From Tuctoria greenei (taxonomy: Eukaryota > Streptophyta > Magnoliopsida > Poales > Poaceae), in the NCBI GenBank assembly GCA_036927565.1, contig JAYESD010000001.1:72869751-72933750 (forward strand): 64,000 nucleotides of DNA, written 5' to 3'. The notes below the pieces were generated by a model. That model was not told the DNA's origin and ran no database searches. It worked only from the letters and a program-made list of their open reading frames with translations. How positions within the stretch are numbered: position 1 is the stretch's first letter; the number at the start of each line of letters is the position of its first letter. Below are positions 10,041 through 23,160 of the stretch, piece by piece. The translations under genes and the position numbers were made by a program.

Positions 10041-11886
10041 GGTAGGATCGAAGAGAACATTTAGAGCTACCAGAGGGGGTGAATGGTAGATTAAAACTTT
10101 TCAGCGGAAGCAACGAAAATACCACTCGGCAGAAAAACAATCGTTAAAGAAATCATGTGTGAGACTAATCCAAACGTGTTTCACCATGAAAAAAGTGATA
10201 GATATCAGAGAGAATCAAGTCACGAAGACGACACAACAAGAATTACTCAAATCCGTCGAGATAAACTCAAGTTACGATCAAAAGATCGAACAAAGATCAA
10301 TATCTCCTACCACAAAAAAAAATAGTTCTGGAACACTGCAAAGAAACTCGTGTAGAACAGAAACCACAAATCTAAAGACCGTGAAATTTTGATATATGAT
10401 AGAAAATTAAGTTGTGAAGACAACCCAAAAATAATCACGTTAATCGGATTTGTAAAACTTGAGTTATGATAAATCCTTCGAAGAAAGGTAGTGCTGTGTA
10501 GAAACTCGAGGAGAAAAACTCCTCTAATAAAAGTCGGCCAAACAAGGCACAAAAGTTCCTTTAAACTACAAATTTTATTAATCAAACCATAAGAGGAACA
10601 TCCCCAAAGTCGTGCCACATGAGCTCTGGCCTCCCTTGCTTATATAACCAGCCCTTAGGCCAACCCAATCTCAACTAGGACTCTAATCCTACTCAGTTCA
10701 CGAATTGAAACTTTCCATAACTACTCAAGACTCATCTATACGATGATAGAAGCAATCTTAAGACTTCCAAACACCTTAAGAACATATCCCACATTCCTAA
10801 AACAACCGAAATTCGTAACCCACACGAAATCCTATCATAACCAACTCAAAATATTCCATATTTGAGTCAAACACGACTCAACCGCAACCTGAGTCTATAA
10901 CCTAGTCGGTTGGACCTTTCCGACCAATTCCTTATGTCTACATCTCTTCATCATGCCTTGGAACCATGCAGCCACGTCCATGCACTCCTTGCACATGTGC
11001 AAACATCTTCCAACAACATCCACGATACCTTCATATGCATTGTTCTTGATTCAAACATGCTGCGCAACCTTCCGATCAACTCAACCACAATTCCTCTCGA
11101 ACTTGGTTGATGAACCTCATCTTCTCCCTAAGACTAGTTCAATGGATCCCGGCACCAGCCATGTCTTGAACTCAAGCAACACCCGCACATGAATAAACAA
11201 CCAATCCGTATGAGCCCAAGTCCGCGACTTGAATCAAATTTGTTCCAAACACAACACCTCACGTGAGCACCTCACATAAGCATGTTGCAAACCCACAGTA
11301 AAAAAATATTAGTCATATCAACCAAAACGCGCCAAAAAACTTAGCAAATGAATACTAAGCAATCTTCCCAAGAATATAAAGCAAGTTTGAAACATTGCAA
11401 GTTAAAAGCAGAGCCACTGTGATCAAGTTGTGAACCTTGCCAAAGCTAACCAGAGCTTGAGCCGGAGCTTACCAAAGCTAGTACAACCTAGCGCCACAGC
11501 TCACCAAAGCTAGTACAACCTAGTGCCAGATATTACCAAAGCAAGTACAACCTAGCGCCGGATCTTACCAAAGCTAGTCGGAACTAGTCAACTCAAATGC
11601 CGAAGCTAGAAAAAACATGTCGGAGCTACCAACATAATTTGGACCTAGCAAAACATATCAGAGCTTAACAAAGACATGCTGGAGCTGAAGACAAAGCTCA
11701 CCGGAGCTTCCCAAAAACATGTCAAACCTTGACAAAGCAAGTCAAACCTATTGTCAGACCTTGTAGAAGCTCGGAGCTAGAGTGAGACTTTGCTAAAAAG
11801 GTGTTTTAGCAGAATTTCAGAACTTTTATCATCAAAGCCAATGTATTCAGTACAAGCCAATGTACTCAACACACAAAGGTCTCACA
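10041..11886 (-). repeat. Copia-2 3' LTR
   Basis: 1846 bp. On the minus strand it starts TGTGAGACC at 11886 and ends near 10041. The final base is changed (expected A, read C on the minus strand). It shares the AGCTCCGGC-type motif block and the TATA box with the other family LTRs. Confidence 0.93.
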
Positions 11887-12934
11887 ATATCCCCATTGAT
11901 GAATGCATTGGCAACACCACTTAAAATCCGAACATTGGCTTATTCACATTAAAAGTTTTTAAAACAATTTTCCCCCTTTGTAAAATAGAAATAAAATGAG
12001 AAGAAAAATAAATTCTCCCTCTAAGAAGAATCGTGCCAAAATAATTGTGAATATGTGATGTGTAATCAATTTTGTGAATATGTGATGTGTAATCAATTTA
12101 CCCCCCTTGCATACTTATATTTTTATTTAAAAAATCACATATTGTCTCTCCCCCTTTGATAATGTATTCAGCAAGGTAGAAAAGAGAAATTTTAATTGTT
12201 ATGAGCATATTATAACATATACATATGAAACAAAGCTCATCCAAGTCATACTATCAAGTAACTTACACTATCACAACAATGAGATACATAAAGTAGTGTA
12301 AGCCATGCTAGAGATCAAATGTAATTTCCATTTTAAGCAAGTCATGATCTCACAAACTTAACTATTTCAAAACCTGAAAGCATGACAGTTGTTGCTGTAG
12401 TCTTCATTTTTCAATATTAATTGAAGCACAAATTACTATCATATAACATTTGCAAGAGATTATATGCCGCATCTGCCTTATTCTAACCAACCAAGCCAAG
12501 CCTATGTCATTTTACAATCAGAAGCTTAAGGACATGGTTTTAGTCAAACACAACTTCTTCCAAGTTCATATCTAAGTGCAATGACAAGTAATCTCAAATG
12601 AAGAAGTGTGATGCAAGCATATTCTCTTGATATTTTCTGTTTTTTGTTTGAACATAAAAACTCAACATGTGAGTTGCTTACTTGATTAATTCATTATAAT
12701 TAAAAGCACTTGTGAGCTTGCAACAAGTTCAAAATAGCAACAAAGTTCGACCATGACCTGATTTAGTGTAAGTAATTATTCCAATAACTAGACATGGCGA
12801 AAACTACAAAATGTATAACATGAGTGATGTAGTAAGAACTTTCAGAATGTAAAAGGAATCACAAAGTCATATATTTATGAAATGCTATGCTCATATTATT
12901 TTAGTTCATATTCACACATATTCAAAACTCCCCC
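11887..12934 (-). other. Copia-2 3' noncoding region
   Basis: No gene. Reverse-complement polypurine tracts (runs of CCCCC) occur near 11977, 12101, 12150 and 12930, matching the multi-tract layout of Copia-1. The tract next to the LTR is degraded (ATCCCCATTG). Confidence 0.75.
12047..12100 (-). repeat. 27-bp tandem duplication
   Basis: GTGAATATGTGATGTGTAAT plus seven bases is repeated twice, at 12047 and 12074, almost identically. It lies in the Copia-2 3' noncoding zone and is absent from the Copia-1 equivalent. Confidence 0.85.
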
Positions 12935-14809
12935 TCAATTTGAGCCATAAGGATGCATAACCCCTATTTCACTATGAATATAACAAAAATGAGTGAAATA
13001 TAAAGGTTTTGTAAAAATGTCAGCCAATTGTTGTTCGATATCTACATGGTGTAGCACAATGTTTCCTTTTTCAACTTTGTCACGGAGAAAGTGATACCTA
13101 ATGTCAATGTGCTTTGTTCTAGAATGTTGCACGGGGTTTTTAGCAATGCAAATGGCACTAGTGTTATCACAAAACAGAGGAACACTATCTAAATCAACCA
13201 ATTAGTCCTTAAGTGTTTGAACAATCCAAAGAATTTGTGAACAAGCGCTAGTGGCAGCTACATATTCAGATTCGGCTGTGGATTGTGCAACTGAACTTTG
13301 TTTTCTAGAGGACCAAGCAACAAGTGAATTACCAAGAAAATGACAAGCACCCGAAGTACTTTTCCTATCAATCCTACAACCCCCAAAATCAACACTGGAA
13401 AAAGCTTTCAAAGTAACGGTTGAGGAAGAAGAAAGAAAAATGTCAAATTCTCGAGTTCCATGTAAGTACCTGAGAATCCTTTTGACGGCTGGACGATGTG
13501 AAGCATGTGGGGAGGCTTGAAAACATGCACAAAGACATACACTGAATTGTATGTCTGGTCTTGATGCTGTGAGGTACAAAAGTGATCCGATCATGCTTCT
13601 ATATTCATTTTGATCCACGGGTTCACCATCTTCAACAAGTTCAAGTGTTGTTGCTGTTCCCATTGGTGTCCGAAGAGGCTTGCTTTTATCCATGTTGAAG
13701 CGCCTTAGGAGGTCTTTTGTATACTTCATTTGATGCACAATGGTACCCTCCTTGGTTTGCTTGATTTGCAGCCCAAAAAAGTACATGAGTTCTCCCATCA
13801 TACTCATCTCAAATTCTGAACTCATCATAGTTGAAAACTTGGACACAAGATCATGAGAAGCACAACCAAAGATAATATCATCCACATACACTTGAACAAA
13901 TAATGAGTCATTGCCATGCTTAAGCACCAAAAGAGTTTTATCAACCTTGCCCATGGTAACCCGTTCTCAAGTAAGAATGTTTTTAACCTATCATACCATG
14001 CTCTAGGGGCTTGTTTGAGACCGTACAAGGCTTTGGACAGTTTGTAAACATGATTAGAAAAATCTGAATTTTCAAAACCCGGTGGTTGTTTGACATAAAC
14101 CTCCTCATCTATGTAGCCATTATGAAAAACACTTTTAACATCCATTTGATATAGCTTAAAACCTTTAGATGCTACAAAAGCTAACAAAATTCTTATGGCT
14201 TCTAATCTAGCAACAGGAGCAAAAGTTTCATCAAAATCTATACCTTCAACTTGAGTGAAACCTTGAGCAACCAACCTATCCTCATTCCTAACCACAACCC
14301 CATCCTCACTTTGTTTATTTTTAAACACCCATTTAGTTCCAATTAAAGTGTGACCTTGAGGTGGAGGTACAAGTTTCCAAACATTATTTCTTTCAAAATT
14401 TTCTAACTCTTCTTGCATGGCAATAATCCAAATTCATTAGTGAGTGTGTGATATATCTTTGGGTTCAAAAGAAGCAACAAAAGCAGAATGAGCATGAGAG
14501 TTTGGATCGCAAAACCTGGACCGTGTGACTCGTTCATGCAAGCTTCCAAAAATTTGTTGTGGATGATGACTTTTGAGAACCCAGAGGGGAGTGGACACTT
14601 CACAATCTTCTTCTTCATGTTCATCACAAATCAATGAGCTTGTGACTTGAGGAGGATCTGGACCAGCAATGGTGGTCGTCGGTGCTGGCTGTGAATCAAA
14701 AATCATGAGTTGGAACAATGTCATTAGCGGCTGAATTTTAGGGCAGCAGCACCACTTCTTCCTCATCTTCAACAAAAATGCTCTCCCCTGTGGATATGTG
14801 ATGTGCATC
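12935..14809 (-). pseudogene. pol: Copia-2 pol remnant: reverse transcriptase and RNase H
   Basis: Reads from the acidic linker (about 14,800) through RT (from 14418) to the RNase H end at 12935. RT blocks are clear: GTKWVFKNK, FDETFAPVARLEAIR, YGLKQAPRAWYDRL, and YVDD intact at 13877-13888. RNase H shows SRPDIQFSVCLCA and SAICIAKNP, and ends before a TGA in the family C-terminus. Lesions: length changes near 14,440 (two bases and one base against Copia-1), a one-base loss near 13,955 that shifts frame inside RT, and a TAA at 13202-13204 replacing tyrosine in RNase H. It is the best template for seeing what Copia-1 lost. Confidence 0.95.
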
Positions 14810-15925
14810 AAAACTGGTTCGTCGAAGGGTGGTCCGATCTTCACGACAGGAGGTTCACGAACAAGATAACTTGTTGTAGAAACAGAACGGATAACTAGCT
14901 TTATACCTGACCAAGGTTGGACGCGACCAAGCGACGGGAAGAGAGAAGCAGAACCACAACCGAAGCTAATCCACACAAGACGGGGCAGCCGTACTGGAAC
15001 CCGCAGAGCACGAATTAGTGGATCTCAAAGAGATCTCCCCACAAGTTCAAGAAGAACAAGGAAGAACAAAGGTTGAGTAAGACACTCGAGGAGCTCGACT
15101 GCAAATATCACTGGAATAATCTTAATTCATCAAAAAGTCCTTCTTGGCTTACAAAAGAGGGGTATTTATGCCAACAACCAGTCTAAAAATAAATGTGAAC
15201 TGAAAAAGCCACGTGGGAAGGTGGAAGGCCAACTGGCTTGATCATTCATGCAATGGTCATCAATTTCCCGCATGTCTTCTGGCCTTTTGAGTGGTCTTCA
15301 GTATTTTAATCATAACTCCACCTAGGGACATCCAAAAGACATGGGACCAAATGCGTTGGAAAGACAATTTGATAACCTTTCACACAATGTGTAGCATGCT
15401 TCACAAAATATTGTAGATGATACAGTTTCTTACGGAAATTTGGATATCAGGCTGACTGTTGATCTTCTGAACAGTCTGCACCAAAAGTACTCGGCTGCCA
15501 AGCTGGGAGCTCTAAAGCACTCGACACTTAGTGGCATTAAAAATTTGACTTCAAAACCTTTCCAACAAGTACTCATTTACCTTCACATCTTCTATGAATC
15601 AAGAGATATGATTGTTTCTTTATGACAGTTCTGCCGGGCTGAACTGATTCAACGTAGTTCTCCTCTCTGGTTCAGTCTTGGCGTGTCCTTGTCATCCACC
15701 TCGGTGAAACTGAGTACTAGAAACATGTACGATTTAGGAAGTATATAATTATCATTAATAAATGGAATTTCACAAAGTAGCGCGTGCACCTCTTGTTGTA
15801 GCTGTTTAGCTCGGCTACGAGTAATTGGTCCATCGAAAACATGAGCTGGTGCAGCTTGACTTGATGATTGTTCATCTTGCTTGATGCAGTTGGTATACTT
15901 GATGGTGTGGTCGGCATGGGCATAT
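14810..15925 (-). mobile_element. Foreign patch in Copia-2: gypsy pol C-terminus plus LTR-like sequence
   Basis: Copia pol reads normally on both sides, breaking at TCCGGATCCATAT (about 15,930) and resuming at ATATCCACAGGG (about 14,800). Between them on the minus strand is an open frame from about 15,930 to 15,655. It contains FDGPITRSRAKQLQQEV, the usual C-terminal signature of plant Ty3/gypsy polyproteins, and ends at a TGA. About 850 bp without genes follows, with a TATA-like box (GCATAAATACC on the minus strand, near 15,165), as in an LTR. No second LTR and no rest of pol are present. It looks like a 5'-truncated gypsy insertion or a chimeric reverse-transcription product. Exact borders are uncertain by about 15 bases. 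Confidence 0.7.
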
Positions 15926-17240
15926 CAATATGGATCCGGACCTGCAATGTTTGAGCTAGTACCTGTGCTAGCTTCATCAAAAGACACCTCACAAGTCTCC
16001 ACAATTTTGTTAGTGTCATGTAATAGCACACAGTAGCCTCTAGTATGAGATGGATAACCAAGAAACATGCCATCAATGGATCTATGTTCAAATTTATCAA
16101 GATTACCATATTTCATAACAAATCATTTGCAACAAAAGACCCGAAAGTGTGTGACACTAGGCCTATGTCCAAACCGGAGCTCATATGGTGTTTTACCTAG
16201 CTTAGCGCGCAAGAAAAAACGATTTGAGACATAACAGGCGGTTGCAGTCGCATCAGCCCAAGATTTCCTAGGAGTTCGACATTAATCAAGCATAGTCCTA
16301 GCCATCTCAACTAAGGTTCTGTTATTTCTTTCTACAACACCATTTTGTAGAGGTGTATATGGTCAAGAGAATTGATAATCTATTCCATTTTCAGCACAAA
16401 AGTGATCAGAGGATTGATTTTTAAATTCAGTTCCGTTATCACTTCTAATTGCTTTAAAATATCCTGGGTGATCAATTGATAATCTAAGAAATAAAGTTAT
16501 AAAGTGACTAAAAGCTTCATTCTTAGATGCCATAAAGTAAACCCAAGAGTATCTAGAATAATCATCAACAATCACAAGAACATACCATTTACCTCCGAAG
16601 GATTGAACACGTGAAGGTCCTATGGTGTCAAGGTGCAAAATTTGACACGGTTCAGTTGTCATGATCATTGTGAGAGGAGAATGTGAACCTACAACCATAT
16701 TAGCATGTCTAAAAGAAGAGCACACAATTTCTTTGTCCCCTTTAAGCTTAGGCAGCCTATGTATACGATCAAGAGCACAAACACGCGTTAGATGATCAAA
16801 GCCTACATGACCAAGTCTACGATTCTAAAAATATAAGTCCTTTGAATCATCAGCAACTAGACACCTATGCTTAGAGGAAGACATATCAAAATCAGCTTTA
16901 AAAACTCTTCCAAAACGTGACATGTTAAAAGTAAGCTCACTGTTTGAGTTTCCAACTTTCCAGCAATTTTTAGTGAAAATAATTTCCATATTTTCATCTA
17001 GCAGTTGTGAAACAGAAAGCAAGTTGTATTTCAAATTTTTAACAAGTTTTCTTCTAAGTGTAGTGATCATTTACTCTAACCGAAACCTTAGCAATTATAG
17101 AAGTTGAAGAATTATCGGCATAAGTAACATTCTCTACATGTGACACAAAAGAGAGGGAGGATAACCATTCTTTGTTACCGGTCATGTGGCTTGAGCAACC
17201 TGAATCCACAATCCAAAAGTTCTCCTTCCTCAAGTGTGTA
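15925..17240 (-). pseudogene. pol: Copia-2 pol remnant: protease, pre-integrase and integrase
   Basis: In minus-strand order: an aspartic protease with the active-site triplet DSG at 17198-17206 (WIVDSGCSSHMTG); a GAG-pre-integrase segment at about 16725-17070 (NLKYNLLSVSQLLD, then RLGHVGFDHL); and the integrase core with DTIGP, YVLVIVDDYSRYSWVYF and IRSDNGTEFKN, then NNRTLVEMARTML and KTPYELRFG. Stops interrupt it near 16825, 16363, 16282 and 16125. Domain order (protease, integrase, then RT) is the copia order and excludes gypsy. Confidence 0.92.
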
Positions 17241-19522
17241 TCCTACATAGAAGCACAATACGTCGATGACTCAATACTTGGGTTAGTCAAAAGGCATTTA
17301 GGAATCCAGTACTGAGTCACACGACGTGCAACAGGAATAACACACGAAAGCTGAGATAAAATAGCAGGTTTATGAGCCAAAACATGAGGATTTTTTTACC
17401 CAACTATTGTCCTACGAGATGTTACATGTGTAGCACAAAAAAAGTAGGTTTCGGAGCAAACTTTGCATATTTTTGACTCATTACAACAGATTGCATGTTC
17501 CTATCATTCAGTTTAGCAAGCGCAGCAAATTTTGCATGAAAGTTATGAGATCTAGCAATCATCCTTTCCTTTTTCTATTGTTTATCTAGTCTATAACAAA
17601 AATCTATGATATGACCATCTCTACCACAGTTGGTACAATGAAATTTAACTTTGTGTTCATTTCTAGATGAGCAAGCAACATTTTTATTTGAAACCGAATG
17701 AGACAACACTCCTGCTGATTTGAAAACCACTTCTTTTTGTTTAGGAACTGTTTGAATCAAACCACTTCCTGATGACTTTACAATTTTAGGTGGATGTGCC
17801 GTAGCATGATCATGAGAATCAAAACCTAAACCAGTTTTATCATTGCAAGATTTGGAAGAATTCAGCAGCAAGTTTTGGTTCTTATTCCCATTACAAAACC
17901 GATCTAATGTCCTATGCATGTTATCAAGTTTATTTGACAGATCGAGGCAATTTTCACATGAAGTTTTTCCTTTTAATTTGCAATTGGAACAAAATTTAAC
18001 TTCATGAGAACGTAAAGCATTGTTCAATATAGAAATTTCATTCATAGCATCTTGTAGTTTCTTATCAAGATCATCACAAGTAGAACAATGCAAATCAAAT
18101 GTAGAACAACTATCATCTTTTATGTTTTTATCATTAATTGCAGCAAACTCTCTATTATTTTCAATTTCTAACTCATGTTTATCAAGTGTGGAGGTGTGTG
18201 CACTTCTTAATGAGGACAATTGTTCGTATATTAAATCACATGAGGGACATGCATCATCACTAGGAATCAAAGTTTTTAAACGGTTGATTTCAGATTTTAG
18301 TGATTCAATTTTAGCAGCACTATTCCTAAGCTTTTTGTCCTTTTTCTTAACTAACATAATGGCACGAGAAATAGCATCAAACATTTCTTTGCAAGTAGGA
18401 CATACCTCTTCATTGTCGCTGTTCTGTTCTGCATCCTCCATACTTGATCTTTATTTGCCCGCCATGAAGCCCAAGTTTGCCAAATCATCTTCATCTTCAT
18501 CACTTCGAATGTCAACATTGATTGAGCCATGTTCTTGAAGTGCGGAAATAAAACTGCTGACCAATTGATGTCCTGTAAAACCCTTCTTTTTCTTCTTATC
18601 GTTTGGAGGGAGTGTTTCGTCCTTGTTTGCTTTTCATCCCGGGAAGTAGGACCTAAAAGGTTAGGGCAATCTAAATGAAAATGTTCTGTCTTACCACATT
18701 CGAAACATCGTTGAGGTCTGGAGCTTCCTCTCCTTCTAGTTCTCACATTTTGCAATGCTTTTGAGAACCTAGTAGAGATAAATACTAGCTCCTCCTCTGG
18801 AAACTCCTCAACCTGTCCAAGGGTTAGAGAGGATAGAAAAGCAAGTATACCACAGGATGAAGAATTTCCTGAGCTAGGAATATCACGTTGAGAAACAAAT
18901 GCAAGAGACTTGTTGGTGTTCTTACGTGAGATTATGTCAATTTCATGAGTTTTCAATTTACAATATAGTACATCTAAAGTAAGTGTACTCATGACAGTGG
19001 ATTCACGAATAGATGTAACCTTCATATCCCAAATTGACATGTCTAATGCACTTAGTAAATTCCTAGCATTTTCAGCATCTGAAAATTAACATTGACGCTA
19101 CGCAAGTTGCTGAGAATTTTATGAAAGCGAGCAAAGAGATCATCAATGGACTCACCGGGTTGCATCTCGAAGCGCATGTATTCTTTTTCGAACATGTCTT
19201 TCCTTACCTCCTTGATCGTTTTGGTACCTTTGTGGTAGTCACAAAGTGCATTCCACGCATCGTATGCAGATTGGAGGTGTGCAACACGGTCAAAGTCGCT
19301 TTGAGTTAATCCTTGTATGATCAAGTTCCGAGCCTTGTTGTTGTTGTTGACATCTCTCATATTTCTAGCTGTAACTTGATCATTTGACGGCACTTCATAA
19401 GGCTTATATACCTTCTCCCATATTAAAAAGCCTTGTGCCTGGATGAAAGCTTCCATACGTGCCTTTCAAACCTGAAAATCAATACCACTAAACACACAAG
19501 GTTTGGCGGAGTATTTCTCCAT
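17241..19522 (-). pseudogene. gag: Copia-2 gag remnant with two zinc knuckles and a coiled-coil region
   Basis: Nucleocapsid/capsid precursor. The start codon is most likely the ATG at 19522-19520 (MEKYSAKPCVF), which is conserved in Copia-3; a TGA follows 17 codons later. The capsid part includes MRDVNNNNKARNLIIQGLTQ and YMRFEMQPGESIDDLFARF. A one-base loss near 19085 shifts frame. Then come a CX2CX4HX4C knuckle (CFECGKTEHFHLDC, near 18,700), a further frameshift, a long lysine- and leucine-rich segment with CX2C pairs (about 18440-17800), and a second knuckle (CTNCGRDGHIIDFC, near 17,610). A long gag of this type fits SIRE-lineage elements. A gag-protease linker with stops fills 17575-17241. 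Confidence 0.9.
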
Positions 19523-19570
19523 GATGATTAGTCAAAAACGCGTGCAAATCACAAATATTTGAGCACCGTG

Positions 19571-19582
19571 GCTCTGGTACCA
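19571..19582 (-). promoter_or_regulatory. Copia-2 primer binding site
   Basis: On the minus strand TGGTACCAGAGC, one base different from TGGTATCAGAGC in Copia-3, the usual complement of the initiator methionine tRNA 3' end. It sits two bases inside the 5' LTR. Confidence 0.9.
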
Positions 19583-19584
19583 AT

Positions 19585-21387
19585 TGTAGGATTGAAGAGC
19601 ACATGTAAAGCTAGCAGAGGGGGGTGAATGGTAGATTAAAACTTTTTAGCGGAAGCAACAAAAACACCACTCGGCAGAAAAACAGTTCATTAAAAAAATT
19701 GTGTGTGAGACTAATCTAAACGCGTTTCATCATGAGAAAAGTGATAGATATCAGAGATAATCAAGTCACGAAGACGACACAACAAGAATCACTCAAATCC
19801 ATCGAGAGAAACTCATGATACGATCGAAAGATTGAACAAAGATCAATGTGTCCTACCCGAGAAAAAAGACAGTTTTGGAAAACTGCAAAGAAACTCGTGT
19901 AGATCAGCAACCACAAATCTAAAGACCGTGAAATTTTGACAGATGATAGAAAATTAAGTTGTGAAGAAAACCCAAAAAAATCACGTCAATCGGATCTGTA
20001 AAACTTGAGTTACAATAAAACCACCGAAGAAAGGTAGTGTTGTGCAGAAACTCGATGAGAAAAACTTGTCTGGAACAAGTCGGACGAACAAGGCACAAAA
20101 GTTCCTTCAAACTACGAATTTTATTGATCAAACAATAACAGGAACAGCCCCAAAGTCGTGCCACACGAGCTCCAGCCTCCCTTGCATATATAACCAGCCC
20201 TTAGGCCAACCCAATCTCAACTAGGACTCTAATCCTACCCATTTCACGAATCGAAACATTCCATAATTGCTCAAGACTCTTCTATACGCAGATAGAAGAA
20301 ATCTTAAGACTTACAAACACCTTAGGAACGTATCCCACATTCCTAAAACAACCCAAATTCGTAACCCACATGAAATCCTATCATAACCAACTTAAAACAT
20401 TCCATATTTGAGTCAAACATGACTCAGCAGCAGCCTGAGTCCATCACCTAGTTGGTTGGACCTTTCCGACCAATTCTTTACATCCACATCTCTATATTAT
20501 CGTTGAAACCATGCAGCCACGTCCATGCACTCCTTGCACACGTGCAAACTTCTTCCAACTACATACACGATACATTCATATGCATTGTTCTTGATTCAAA
20601 CGTGTTGCACAACCTCCCGATCAACTCAACCACAATTCCTCCCAAACTTGGTTGTTGAACCTCATCTTCTCCCTAAAACTAGTTCAATGGATCCCGTCAC
20701 CAGCCATGTCTTGAACTCAAGCAACACCTGCACATGAATAAACAACAAATCCGTACAAGCCCATGTCCGCGACTTGTCTCAAATTAGTTTCGAACACAAC
20801 ACCTCACGTGAGCACCTCACATAAGCATATTGCAAAACCACAGTAAAACAATATCAGCCACATCAACCAAAACATGAAAAATAATATAGCAAATGAATAC
20901 TAAGCAATTTTCCCAAGAATATGAAGCAAGTTCGAAACATTGCAAGTTAAAAGCAGAACCACTGCGATGAAGCTCTGAACCTTGCCAAAGCTAACTGGAG
21001 CTTGAGCTGGAGCTTACCAAAGATAGTACAACCTAGCGCTGGAGCTTACCAAAGCTAGTCGGAACTAGTCAACTCAAAAGTCAGAGCTTGAAAAACATGT
21101 CGGAGCTATCCAACATAAGTTGGACCTAGCAAAACATATCGGAGCTTAACAAAGACATGTCGGAGCTATCAAAGACATGCCGAAGCTAAAGACAAAGCTC
21201 ACAGGAGCTCCCAAAAAACATGTCGAACCTTGACAAAGCAAGTTGGAACTATTGTCGGACCTTGCAGAAGCTCGGAGCTAGAGTTGGACTTTGCTAAAAA
21301 GGTGTTTTAGTAGAATTTCAGAAATTTTATCATCAAAGCAAATGTATTCAGTACAAGCCAATGTATTCAGCACATATAGGTCTCACA
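19585..21387 (-). repeat. Copia-2 5' LTR
   Basis: 1803 bp. On the minus strand it starts TGTGAGACC at 21387 and ends CAATCCTACA at 19585. It pairs with the LTR at 10041-11886. The promoter TATATAA appears reversed near 20188. Confidence 0.93.
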
Positions 21388-22832
21388 CTCGGAGAAACTG
21401 GCCGTCTGAACCCATGTAAGTCGGCTAACCATCTCTTTTATTTGTAGCAGTTAGCACAAGCCTGGGACTTGCAAACTTAGGGAGCGCTCCCTGTGACACC
21501 TGCGACCCGGAGCAGTGGACCGAGGTAAGGCAGTTAAGCACCCAATAACATTAGGAATGCATGTGTACAGGGTTCAAAGGTCGCCCCCACCCCCCAAAGG
21601 GTTGCGAGACCGCTCGAGACGAACAAGAGTGAGGGATGGTTGACAGTGGGACAACCTCTCATAGGGGTTGCATGTCTGGTAGCGGATGCCCTTGATGTCC
21701 CCAACTATCCATATCCGAGTCTCAGCTCGGCTGTCTAATGGTAGCCCCCTGAAGGCCTAGTAAATACCCGATGGCCAGAGTAGGGTCCAACAAAATGCGA
21801 GCACCGCACCCCCAATGATCAGGGGGTCGGGTTTCACCCGAATCAACCCGCTAGACAGCTCGATGGGCTCGACGGTTTGACCAACGAGGTAAACCTCGGA
21901 GTCCAACCCCAACGATCCATCAATGACTCGCGGATGGGGTGAGAACGCTCATCAAAAAACCATGCCCTCCCAATAGCAATCAATGCCAAAGAACAAGGTG
22001 GACTCACAGAGTCCCCTACCTTCCGGGGCTTTGGGCCCTCAAGCTCGACACATAGGAGCTAGGGAGCAATCGGTGGCATGACAAGATCGATCCCCGAACC
22101 CTCCTTCCTTCGGTTCGGGGAGATGAGCACATGAGGGCTCCCCACACGCTTGGAAGGCCGGGGCGGCCTCCATCACGATCAGTGCTCATTAAGGAAAGAG
22201 TTGCACTTGACGAGCTTAGGCCGCCAAGGAACAAACACGATAGAGCAATCAATGCCAGACATGATACATTGTCTGTCATTGCAACAATCGAGCTAAGCAC
22301 TCTCCACCTCTTCAAAAAATGGAAGTTCAACCTCATGAGGTGTAGGAAACCCAACTTAGAGCCCGAGCTCGAACATTGACCTCAAGCATGACCACGAAAC
22401 ATGGGCTCGAGAGCTATTGCCCAATCACTTCTGTCAGTGACTTGGGATCCTTAGGTCCAGCCCCAACCACCCAGTAACCTGTGAGTAATGAAAACTCAAA
22501 GGCCGCTAATGCAGTGTAGGGTCGATCAGACGAAAACCGAACAAAAAGAGAAAGGACGTTTTTCATTAAAAGGGACCCACATGATGAGCTGTCTTTTTAC
22601 AAAATGCGGTATGTATCATACACAGGTGCCATTCCTATACATGTTCTACTCGTCGACGAAAGGTGACTCTGATTCCCAGAGCCCTATCGGCCCCGAGGCT
22701 CTCCAATTCCTTGGCTCCATGTTCGTCCCTGGACCATAAGACGCCCAGCCTCCAAGGTTGGTCGACCTGCCAACTTTGTATTCATCCTTGACACATAAGA
22801 CGCATCTGAGCCTCGTTAGTCGCCAAGGTCAG
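21388..22832 (+). other. Element A interior, second part: no recognisable gene
   Basis: Continues element A after Copia-2. GC-rich, with only short frames on both strands and no retroelement motif that I can identify. It ends where the Athila-like LTR begins at 22833; the host sequence resumes at about 48568. Confidence 0.55.
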
Positions 22833-22918
22833 TGTTGGTATTTCTTACGAAAACAGAATAATTCACAAGCGCACAAAAATACCTTTGTAGAGTTTCCCCT
22901 TAAAGAGTATTTCCAAGG
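22833..22918 (-). repeat. Athila-like 3' LTR, distal piece
   Basis: 86 bp beginning TGTTGGTATTTCTTA, identical in layout to 47350 onward. It is cut at 22918 by the Tat insertion and resumes at 39902. CAAGG at 22914-22918 is duplicated at 39897-39901. Confidence 0.92.
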
Positions 22919-23160
22919 TGTCGGTACCCTGCGTACCAAGTACCCCTCAGTACCGCAAAGAGTACAAGGGAGTTCTACCTGTCAGAATTGAAGGTCTCCT
23001 CAGGTCCCACATGTCACATTGCACTGGACCCGCTCCCCTCATATGGGTAGCTCCTCGGTAAACACGTGTAAAGAAAACCAGAATTAAGCTCCCAACGAAG
23101 TAAAGCTTCAGTGACAACACGTGTCCAACGACCTCGGACCTAACCCCAGCCAGAGAGGAG
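22919..23160 (+). repeat. Tat 5' LTR, first piece
   Basis: Begins TGTCGGTACCCTGCGTACC, as in the 3' LTR at 39052. It is interrupted after AGGAG (23156-23160) by the insertion 23161-24852. Confidence 0.92.

Larger units (their letters stand above)
10041..21387 (-). mobile_element. Copia-2: structurally complete SIRE-like copia element
   Basis: Both LTRs, a primer site, gag, protease, integrase, RT, RNase H and a 3' noncoding zone are present in the right order on the minus strand. CTCGG target duplications flank the element. Its total length is 11,347 bp, including a foreign patch of about 1.1 kb. The two LTRs differ at roughly 20 of the first 200 positions by eye, and every reading frame is broken, so it is an old insertion. 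The target was element A, just after its 29-bp minisatellite. Confidence 0.95.

Noticed and set aside
22016..22740. Short frames in element A interior as captured host-gene exons
   Set aside because: No recognisable domain, no splice structure, and open stretches occur equally on both strands of a GC-rich segment.
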